A stretch of 64,000 nucleotides of DNA, taken from Congeria kusceri (lineage: Eukaryota > Mollusca > Bivalvia > Myida > Dreissenidae). Each line of letters begins with the position of its first letter. Positions within the stretch are counted from its first letter, which is position 1. This document shows, piece by piece, positions 23,065 to 35,000 of the stretch. The stretch spans positions 20,355,105-20,419,104 of the forward strand of contig CM051030.1 of the NCBI GenBank assembly GCA_027627225.1, written 5' to 3'. Below the pieces are notes generated by a model that saw only the letters and a list, made by a program, of their open reading frames with translations, was not told the origin of the DNA and searched no databases. A program made the translations under genes and the position numbers.

Positions 23065-26000
23065 GTAAGTGACGTTAATGAAATCTGCTTGTCTATTCTG
23101 GAGAAATAATTATGCTTTTGTATTCATACATTAACGTAGAAAAAACACTTACACTTATGTTTATAGGTACATACATGTAAAGGCAGAATAGTAAAGTTAG
23201 AATTAGATAGATTTATTAAATTCTTTGTACTATGTGTGTCTGTTTCAGATGGTCCTAGCCCACCAGTCTGTACCTATCGAGGGCAGACAGAGATTGGTCC
23301 TATCAGTATCATACAGGGATCTACCTTCATGATTTCGTGTACAAGTGATAGCAAACCAGTTTCTGTGTACACGTGGACATATCCTGGTGGCACCTACTCT
23401 GGTCAGACTTTGACATTTCCTAGCATACCGACATTAAATGAATGGACATTTACAGTTGAAGCTCAGTACACCGTAGAGATCACTGGAGGCGCATCTGTTA
23501 CTAGAAAAAACTCTAGTAACATACAGGTCAACATACTATGTACGTTTTTGTTCATCAACATGTGACATTTAGTAAGATTTTAAACAATGCTAGTTTTACG
23601 CACATACATTGGATATCAAGGCTCACATGAAACCTAATGAATACAAGAAAGTCATGACATGAAATGTTGTATACAGATCTACCAACTGTTTCCATCTTGA
23701 TTGGAGGCAGACCAGTGTTAGTTTCGTTGTCAGAAATATACCTTTTTTTTCTCAGAAGGCATTCCTGAGTAATTCTATCAGCTGTTCCCTTCAGGATAGT
23801 CCCTGTGTGAGACAGTACATGTGTCCCGTACCTAGCATTGTGCTGTAGTATTCATTATGCATCACATGTCTCTCTTACAGATCCACCAACTGTCCCTACC
23901 TTCAGGATAGGAAATTTTAATGTTTCTGGTACCATCAAGATTATAAGTGGTAACAGCAAAACTATTAGCTGCTCCAGTCAGAGTAAACCTTCACCTAGAT
24001 ACACCTGGACGCCTGGGGAAACAGCAAACAACTCTGATCTGGTGCTGAGTAATGTGCAGCACGGGTCGAGTAATAAACAATACACGTGTATGGTTCAAAA
24101 CACCATGCAGCCAACAAGGGATACTACATCTGTTACAGAACAAGCCAATGCGACGGTGACTGTTGAAGTGTTGTGTAAGTCTGTAAAAGCTTGATGTGGA
24201 AATGCCAATATGCCTAAATGTTTGTACTTTCTTGATATTGATTTACCAAAACTACTTTACCCTTCCATTATATGTCTGATATATAATATACACTTATATT
24301 ATGCATGCCTGTATTCATTATCTCAGTTCCGCCATCCATGCCAGTATTCCACTACTCTAAAGTAAACGGAAATCTCATTGACAACAATGCACTGTCGCTG
24401 GTGCAAGGAGAAAGTCTTCCTGTCTTATGTGTGTCTCAAGCGAACCCTCCTGTGTCCAGCTACTCCTGGTCGAACCAAAGCCCGGCATCTCAGGTGCTGG
24501 ATGTTGCCTCGATCACTGGAAACACAACCAGGATCTGTACTGCACAGAACAACATGGCTGAAACATACGGATCATCTGGCATCCAGTATGGGGACTCAAG
24601 AAGAGGAAATCAGACTCAGGTCTTAACCATCGTTGTATGGGGTAAGTAGAAATAACGATCAGTGGGTGGCTTGCAGTAGTTTCCATTATATAGGTTCTGT
24701 GTATACGAGGGCTGTTCCATAAATACGCGGAATTCTCTTCTCAAAAAGTTACTTTTGTTTTAAATTGCATGAAATCACATGCACAAGTAGATTGATACAT
24801 ATCCTACAATATTTTTAAATTGGGTTTTATTTACTTGAAGCACGCCATTTTTTCATTAATTTGAAACACACTCAAACTGATGTTTAAAAGTCAAAGTTTA
24901 CGGACTGTTCGCTTGAAAGCTCCTGACGTTGACGTCATGTCTCGACATAATTTCCTGTAAGTTTGAAAACATTACATGTGGTGAACCATTCTTACAAGCA
25001 GCATTTTTTTATCGCCATGACTTTGCAAATTCTTTTGACGACAACAGAGGTTATTGAGTTACGTTTCGTTGCAAAATTTTCTGTTGGACTCAAACTTTCT
25101 CTGGTAAAAGCACTAACAAATAAAAAAACTCGAATATATTACCAACATGTGATAGACATAAGTGTTCAAATGTCAAATGCAATTTAGGGACGATAGAACC
25201 TCCGTGTTTGGGCACAAAATGTCAGTTCGTCCGATATCTACAGTGACTGTTGAAAACGCAGACTTCATTACATGGTAACATCAGTAGAATAAAGCAACAA
25301 ATCAAGAAGAATCATTTAATGACGATTGGTACATTTGACAAGTGGGTAGGCCTGCATGAACGTGTTTGGTTACAGGACTGGTGTTAATTACGAGAAAGCA
25401 AACGACACGTATATGTTCAATGACAGACGTTTAGGTAACGTTACTTTGACTTCGTCGTGCTTCAAGTACTACACAGTAGTATTGTTCAATGTTCCATGTA
25501 AAATTAACCAGTCTTCGAAATAACCAACGTGCACGAAGCCCGGAACAAGTAAAAATATATTCGCAATAGGTACCATTTTGACATGCCTGCCCGAAAGTGC
25601 AAGTACAAGAAGGATGAAAAATTATGAAATTATTCATTTACCAATAATTCTTTGTTTTCTCAAAATAAATCAGACACCAGTAATCGCCTGATTTTCTTTC
25701 CATAATATGATATTTGTTTGAGTAATTTCTAGGTTTTATTTCCTAATTTCGGACAAGTTGAGGAGAATTCAGGGAAGTTGAAATTGTATGGCTTATGTCC
25801 CAACGGGCAAGCCCTTTCAACAAATTATTGTGAAGACTGATTACGTATTCCATGTATCACTATGCTTTTCTACGTATTCCATGTATCACTATGCTTTTCT
25901 ATCAGTGAGTCAGCCATAAGTAAACGTGTCAGAAGATATCATTTTATTTTTAGCTACACTATTCACCGAAATAGATCGAGCTATACTACTCACCGGTTCG

Positions 26001-29000
26001 TCGGAATCAACGTCGGCGTAATGCTCTGGTTAAGGTTTGCGTGCAACAAGTCCATAGAGAGGTCACTGACCAAGGCCCATAACTCTGATCTGCAATTTAG
26101 CAGAATTATGCCTCTTTTTGTACTTCGAAAATCAAGTTAGCGTGTGACAACTCCATATCTGTATATCTACTTCAGATATTCTGAAACTTTAACATGCCTT
26201 CAGGGTCATTATTTATAATGTCACTGGCAAAGACCCATAACAGTTACTGTGACCAGCATTTTTGCAGAATAATGCCCCTTTTTAGGGCCCCCCAAAGTTT
26301 TTTTCGGGTGCCCTATAGTAATGATCTTGTCTGTCCGTCCGTCTGTCTGTCTGTCCATCTGTCTGTTTGTCCACATTTTTCATGTTTTTCTTTCATAACT
26401 TCAAAACAGTTTCAGCTATTCATTTGAAACTTCATGGGTGGATAGACCTCATTAAGGAAAAGTGCAGTGTACAGGAACCATTACTCAGCACTTCATGGTT
26501 CTGGTGTTATTGCCCTTTGTTAATTTTTCATACTTTGTTTTGGCCTGGAGCATAACTCTAAGACTATAAGAGGAATTAACTCGAAACTTCATAGGTGGAT
26601 AGATCTCATTAAGAAGAAGTACAGTGCCTAGAACCATTACTCTGCACTTCATCATTCTGGAGTTATTGCCCTTTGTTAATTTTTCTTGCCTGAAGCATAA
26701 CTCTTAGATTATAAGAGGTAATAATTTGAAACTTCATAGGTATATATATCTCATTAAGGAGAAGTGCAGTGCATAAGAATCGTACTATGCACTTCATAAT
26801 TCTGGAGTAATTGCCCTTTGTTAATTTTTCATTTTCAGGCGGAGTCAACTTTGGTTTGAGCTCTCTAACTTGATAATGAATTGAAATATTTTAATGAAAC
26901 TTCATCCATAGATACCTTATATCGAGACCTGGCTTGGGATTACATAGGGGGTGGATGGGGTCACTGTCAAGGTCGCTGTTACAAAAAAAAAAGAAAAGCG
27001 GTTTCCGCCCAACTACTCGAGAACGAATCTAGCTATTGTAATTCAACTTCATACATAGATACATTATATCAAGACGTCGCTTGGGGTTGCATAGGGGTTG
27101 AGTGGGACCAAGGTCAAGGTCACCGTTACTTAAAATAGAAAAACGGTTCCTCATCTTCAAACATGCTATCATTAGGGGCTCGCTGCCACTCAAGTGACAA
27201 AGCTCTAGTTGTACTGAGAAATTCAGGTTTGTTTACATGTAACAACTCCATATCTCTATAACTATTACAGATATTCTTTTTAAACTTCAAACATGTCTTT
27301 AAGGTTAGTATATAAGGTACCTGACCAAGGCCCATAACTCTGACCTGCAATTTAGCAGAATTATTCCCCTTTTTGTACTTAGAAATTCTGGTTAAAGTTT
27401 GTGGGCAACAACTCCATATCTCTATAACAACTAAAGATATTCAATTAAAACTTCACACAGGTCTTCAGTGTCATTATATAAGGTCACTGACCAAAACCCA
27501 TAACTCTGACCTGCACTTTAGCAGAATTATGCCCTTTTTGTACTTAACAAATTCATGTATAAGTTTGCGTGCAACAACTTAATATCTCTATATCTGCTAC
27601 AGATATTATATTCAAACTTCACACATGTCTTCAAGTACATTATATAAGTCCACTTGCCATTGCCCATAACTGTGACCAGAATTTTAGCCGAAGTATGCCC
27701 CTTTTTGTAGTGATTAAGGCCAATAACTCTGCAAAAGCGGTTGAATAGTCGAGCGCTCTATTCTGATACAGCTCTTGTTGATAAATCGATTAAGGTTGAA
27801 GAAATAAAGCAATTCTGCAAATTTATAAAACAGCTCTCGTATGTTTAACTTATTTTACTTCCTTATAATGATTCCTGATTCATTATGTCTCGGAAATGGC
27901 AATACAATCAGATTATTGCTTACATCACCACTACCAATACCAGTATACACCATTGTTTACAGTTCCCCCTGCTGCACCAAGTATCACCTACCAACCTCAG
28001 TGCACCTCCACGGGATCAGTGTCACCTGTACACACGGTGAAGATCATTGAAAGAGACTCGTTCTGTCTCAGCTGTTACTCCTACAGTAGTCCAGCAGCCT
28101 CATACAGTTGGTCTGCACCTGGGTCCTCCTCATCTGTTCTGAACATTCCAAACGTAACGAGGTACATCACCAAACAAGCAACCTGCTTCGCAGAGAACAG
28201 AATGGTTACGACATTTAATGGAACTGTGACAAAAAGGAACCAGTCATTGGTGAACTTAGATGTGCTATGTAATTGTTTTTTCTTCTTACTTTCATGTACC
28301 CCTACAATTGCAGACTATGCAAGACCTTAGAATGAGCAATATTCCACATTGTTGCATAATGCATGTCTCGCAATTACAATTTGATTTATTACTGTAAGAA
28401 TACTTTGTATCAAATTGTATATAAAATAGTCCAAATAGGTATTCACTTTAGTAATGCTGCAGGGTATAAGTTGTAAAAAGGAATAAGGTAATTAATACAA
28501 AATAAGTTTTGAACTGTTTAAATAGTGTTGGACACCCATATTGTCTGTCAGGCTGTGTGTCGTATCATCGGCATTTGCAATGATTCTCAACTACCTTACA
28601 CTGATATACTGATCACTCAGTCAAAGACACATTAGTTAAAATACAATCTCGTAGAGTATTTTGTCTGCTCGTCAACTCATTCTTCTCTGCATGGATTCTC
28701 AAATCATTTATATAAAACTTGCAACTGCGCATGATTCCGAAACTAAATCAAACTGAGGGTTCATATCTAAAACATCAATATAGAGACCGTACTGATATAC
28801 TTTAGTTCTTATTTGTTACCTTGCAAAACCTAAACATATAGACTTTGGTGTATTATATGTCCAAACAAGGGAGGTTAACATACAGCAAATGAATTTGGCA
28901 TGTAGCTATACACACAATTATACTATAATGCTTGATTTAATACTGCGCTATAAGTTAGTATATCGTGTTCTTGAATAAAATGTTATATTTTGTTAAATGT

Positions 29001-32000
29001 ATATTTATTTAATGTGTTGTTACAGATGGACCAAGAGTGGGCACCATGAATGCTCAGAAGATAGAGAAAGGCAAATCATTTGATATTGCATGTCCTTACA
29101 CACCTGGCAATCCACCTGACACAACCTTTGTATGGACTCTCACAGAGCCTGGACGAACTTGGAACGGAATAATTGTAAACCTGACGAGTGTTCGGCGTGA
29201 AGATGATGGCGTGTACACCTGCACGGCTTCCAACATACTCAACCCGACAGCTGGTCCTCCTGGTCAGATTGGGAGAAGTACATCGTCCTTCCATCTAGAA
29301 GTTCTCTGTAAGTGTTTTTTTTTACTCATATTTGAAGATACACACAACAAATACTATGCTGTACATTATATACCACAACTTTCGACATAAATAACTGTGT
29401 GTATTTGAGTAAATAATCATACCCAAATCTAGCACTAACAATGAGTTTTAAAACTGTAGGCTTCTATATTTGAACAATGTAATTCATTACATGTTTTGTG
29501 CAACTGTATTATTACTTGGCATTGGTATCCAAAGAATGGTATCTCAGGATATTTGTCATCCCTGAAATTGCATAATAACAAAATTACCCCTGAATGCATG
29601 TTTCATAAATAATGCATGTATATCCTTGCAGATGGTGCAGAGAACATGGTATTTTCTACTGACAAGTTCCCTGGAGCAGCTCTAATGAACGTGTCCGAAA
29701 ACGCACATGTCAATATGTCCTGCATATTAGAGAGTAACCCAGGTTCAACCATGATCATTAGCAAGGACGGAAAACTGAAACACGAGAAAACGAACACGAA
29801 GTCACTGTCATACACGATTGATGGAAGATGTGAGGAAGCAGGTGTATACACATGTACAGGACATAACCAGTATCCAGGGTCACCTTCTAAGCAGATTGAT
29901 GTGCGTGTATTATGTAAGTACAATATAACACATGTTTGGGACATAAGCTGTACCCTGGGCCTCCTTCCAGGCAGATTGATGTGTATGTATTGTGTCAGTA
30001 CAACATTACTTATGTATGGGACATAACCCGTACTGGGGCAATAAGCAGATTGGTATGCATGTATTATGTAAGTACAATATTACACATGTGTGGGACATAA
30101 CCAGTTCTGGGGTCGTCTTCAAAGCAGATTGATGTTCGTGTATTATGTAAGTACAACGTTACTCATGAGTTGGACTTAAGCAGTACCCAGGGTCTCCTTC
30201 CAGTCAGATGGATGTGCGAGTATTATGTAAGTACAACATAACTCATGTGTGGGACATAACGAGTTCTGGGGTCGTCTTCAAAGCAGATTGATATTTGTGT
30301 ATTATGTAAGTACAACATTACACATGTGTGGGGCATAACCAGTTTTGGGGTCGTCCTCAAAGCAGATCGATGTGCGTGTATTATGTAAGTACATCATTAC
30401 TCATGTGTGGGACATAACCAGTACCCAGGGTCTCCTTCCAGGCAGATGGATGTGCGTGTATTATGTAAGTTCAACTTTACTCATGTGTTTGACATAACCA
30501 GTACCCAGGGTCTCCTTACAGGCAGATTGTCTTCAAAGCAGATTGATGTAAAGTTTAAGTACAAAGTTACACATGTGTGGGACACATTCAAATCAGATTG
30601 ATATATGTGTATAGTGTAAGCACAAGTACAATGTTACGCATGTGTAGTATATAACCAGTTATGGGGTCACATTTGAAGCTGATTGAGGTGCGTGTAAATA
30701 CAACGTTATACATGCGTGGGACATAATCAGTACACATGGTCACCTTCCAAACAGATTGATGTGCATGTATTTTGAAAGTTCAACATTACAAATGCTTGGG
30801 GCAAAACCAGTACTAGGGTCACTTTCCCAGCAGATTGTTATGCGTGTATTGTGTAAGTACAGCATTACACATGTATGGGAAATAACCAATAATGGGTCAA
30901 TTTACAAGCAGTTTTGTGTGCGTGAATCATGTAAGTACAGCATTAAACATGTATGGGACATAACTGGCACAGGAGTCACTTTACAAGCAGTTTTGTGTGC
31001 GTGTATAATGTAAGTACAGCATTAAACATGTATGGGACATAACTGCTACTGGGGTCACTTTAAAAGGAGTTTTGTGTGCGTGTATTATGTCAGTGCAAAC
31101 CTACAAAGGTATGGGACATAAACCGTACCCTGGGTCTCCCAACCAAATTGATGTGCGTGTATTGTGTAAGTACAACATTACACATGTATGGGACGCATTT
31201 CAATCAGATTGATGTGCATGTATTGTTTAATTACAATTTTACACATGTATGGGACATAACACGTACTAAGGGTCACATTCCAGACAGACTGATATTTTTA
31301 TTGTGTAAGTACAACATTACACATGTATGTGACACATTTCGATCAGATTGATGTGTGTGTGTTGTGTAAGTTCAATATTACACATGTGTGGTAAATAGCA
31401 AGTACTAAGGGTCACATTCCAGACAATTTGGTGTGCGTGTATTGTGTAAGCACAACATTACACATGTGTGGGACATAACTAGTACTAAGGTCACATTCCA
31501 GACAGATTAATGTGTATATGTTATATAATTACACCATTACAAGCTTAAATGCTATAAGGTTATTATATATTCTAAAATATGTACTCGTATCTTCGTTTGT
31601 CAGGTGCTGCCAGAAGGTCACCTTACATAGAAATTCCAAACAACGTCAGCAGTGCACAAGCCGTCAATGTGTCTTTGTCGTTTTATACACAATCTTATCC
31701 AGATCCGCAATATACATGGCAAAACTGTGTGAGTTCATGTACAAATATGGTCAATGGAATTGACTACTACATATTTTCAAGTGGACTGGTCTCTAACCTA
31801 ACAATATTTAATGTTCAACTGCACGACTATGGAAGCTACAGAGTTTTTATCAGCAACGGCATTGGTACAGCATGGACTGAGACATTCCAACTGATTCCGT
31901 ATGGTAAACACTAGTACATTATTCACATATGGCAATGATATGTAAAAATGTGTGCTGCTTTGAATAATTATTGACTGTTCTGAACATGAACAATTATTTT

Positions 32001-35000
32001 GTATAACACTGACAAAACATTTGCAGTAATTTATAAATGGAGATATGATACTTTGCCTGAATAATTGCTTAAAAATTTGCTTTAAATTATGGTTTGCAAA
32101 TTATTCAGTCTTTGCAGTTTAAACGAGTTTTAAAACATGTACACACGAGCCTTTAAACGGAATAATTGACAGTATGTTAGCATTTGTAAGACGATTTTCT
32201 TGTTCTTTTACACTGAATTATACTTGAATTACATGTATACGTGTATAACGTTTTTTAAATGCTAACAATTACCAAAGGTATATTATTTTATTATATGATA
32301 CGTTTTCCTCGATAACACTTGAAGTCGCGGGTTGTAAAAATTATTAGAAGTAGTAGAATCGGTATAATTCTGAAGATTTCATTATTTTAATAATGTGCTT
32401 TGTGTTTACGGCTACACATGTGTTATGCCTGTAATAAAAGTAATGCAGCGTGCATTGATATATCCGGTTGGTCTCTGTGAATAGACGTATCCTGGTGTTG
32501 TAGCATGGACTATACCACTAGATATGATATTATAAACATCTTGTTTTGCAATGTAGTTTCTTCATTTGATATTCCCTGGATCGAACCTTTCAGATATTAA
32601 AACTGTGTAAAATGATTGCCACGATGAAATCGCGGTCAAGTTCCAATATGGTTCGCAGGGGTTGGATAACTGTGTTCATTTGTAAACTTGTTTGGCTAGA
32701 ATAATTCTTAATAATGATTGAATGAGAATCATGGTTCAGCACATTCCGCTGCTAAAGCAAGTGTTGTACCTAGAATTATCTTGGTCTACCCGTTAATTGT
32801 GTTGGCATACATTCATGCTACAATATTCAGTTTACCAAGAAAATCATTTCTCACCTATAAAAAATACAATTCTTGTAAAAAACATTGTTCCATCATTTTT
32901 CTTGAGTTTGTGTACTTGTATATCAATTACTTAAACAGCTCGACCCAACATGCCCACCGAGTTTCGTGCCCTTGTAAGTACGGTTACACACAACGAAGTC
33001 ACAGTGGCCTGGACTCCAGGATTCAATGGTGGTCCACAACAGATTTTCCACATGCTGTATAAGAAGAAGTCAGGGGGAACCTGGTTGGAGAATACCGTTA
33101 ATGATACAGGAGCAAAAGGAGTGAATTTCACAATAACTGGCCTGACTCCAGGCACTGAATACCAGGCGTTCATGTTCTCTCACAATATAATTGGGTCTTC
33201 AAACAACACGGATAATATAGCATTTACAACATCAACATCTGATGAAGGTAACTTTTTGAAAATACTTAACACTAAATAAACCATCTGACTGGCTGATTGA
33301 ACGACCGACCTTCCTACCGACCGACCGAACGACTGACTAACTAACTGACTGACTGATTGACTGACTGACTGACGGACTCACTAACTAACTAACTATCTAA
33401 CTATATACCTATCTAACTAACTAACTAACTTAGTAACTAACTAACTAGACGAACAATGCGTTAAAAATACATGTTTCCAAGTATTATTTTCTTTGCATTT
33501 TAAACAAACAAACACACAAACAAAAACAACATGTAAATAAATGAATAAATACATATATAAATGAATAAATACATAAATAAATGAATAAATAAATAAATAC
33601 ATAAGTAAATAAATATGTTTTGCTGATATAGGTACACCCACGAGTAGTTCCAGTGCAGGGGCGATTGCAGGAGGCATTGTTGGTGGACTGGTGGGAATAC
33701 TAGTCATCGTGCTGGTTGCTGTTGGCCTCAGAAGATACGAAACTATATGCAAATGCGTTCGTAAGCGAGGTAAGGAAACCTGTCTAATTAAAACAAGGGG
33801 TTAAACAACTCTACAAGACTGCCGTATTAACAATATCCTGCATACTTATTTCAGAATCATCTGGACAAGCTTTGTATGAGAAACCCGCTGTTGCAGCGAT
33901 AAACAATGGTATGATATAAGATATATGTGGATACTGCTTGAATAAAACAAGTTTAATTTAACATTGACATACGCTGAAACCGATGAAAATTGTGTATTCA
34001 AGCCGTATACATTATAGTATGTGTTTTTAACATTGTAGGAGAATATGACTCCCTTAGAAATTCTAACGATATTCGGTACGTATTTACCGCAGATATATCG
34101 TATTATTTAAACATATTTAAATGAGTAATGTTAACCACAACATATATTAAGCACCAGCTCCATTATTAGTAGGGAACGCGTCATTAAAAATCAGAAGTAT
34201 TTTTGCAGAAGCTTACAGAAATACTTAATCAACATAATATTTATAAACTCTGTTCAATTGATGACGTACATCCTAGTATTTAGCCTGTAACATATCGGTT
34301 GTATTATATATATTGATGTCTCTTTACAGACACAATGAACCTGACATAAACAATGGTGGTTATAACAATGAACAGACTCGCAATGCATACGATAGTTTAG
34401 GTAAGTTATGCATACTATTGTACTCCAATCGGTTCCTTTAATGACGACATATGCACTGCTCTAAATATCTCAACACAAACGATCGTCACGTGTATAAACT
34501 ACCCGACTTACATAATAGTTCTGCAAGAAAATCAAAATCAAATTGATGACCCAAGAATTAGAGGAAATTCATCTAACTGGCATGCACATGTATGTAATAT
34601 AATATTCAAAATATTTGAATATATGAATGTATATTATCTGTGTTATTGTATTCGATATTATTAACTATACTCACTTTCTATGCGATACATAAACACTTTT
34701 TCAAAGTAATCTTTGATTTTAACACATGCATCTTTTTATCAATTTAACATTGCGTTGTTTTCTCATTTCAGATGGACTTCAAAGGTAACAACAAATATAA
34801 CATTACTTCAAAGCATTACTTCCTTTCATACCAAGTACTCAAATAGCATACATATTCTAAGTTAAAATGCCATAATAGAGAATGTTCCAGGTACTTTATG
34901 TTTATCGAATCATATGTTTTATACACAGCGGTAAGCATCTGTACTCCGAATTATGGCGTCAACCGGTCAAAGATGGTGAACGTGTGTATGAGAATACTGC

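Larger units (their letters stand above)
24642..27962 (+). other. Repeat-rich intron after Ig domain 4
   Basis: Donor GTAAGT at 24642, acceptor TTGTTTACAG ending at 27962. It contains a 29-bp exact tandem duplication (25842-25870 and 25871-25899) and, from 25951, a mobile element with another element nested in it. From 24648 to 25840 I see no exon. A TACGAGGGCTGTTCC stretch near 24706 resembles some mariner-type ends but has no partner. Confidence 0.6.

Noticed and set aside
24700..24740. Possible mariner-type end (TACGAGGGCTGTTCC)
   Set aside because: No matching inverted end or transposase frame was found before 25950.
30407..31351. Several plus-strand frames in the receptor intron that look repeated (VRVLCKYN..THVWD)
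   Set aside because: They are translations of the minisatellite derived from the Ig-7 exon end and run through the copied splice donors, so they are not separate genes.
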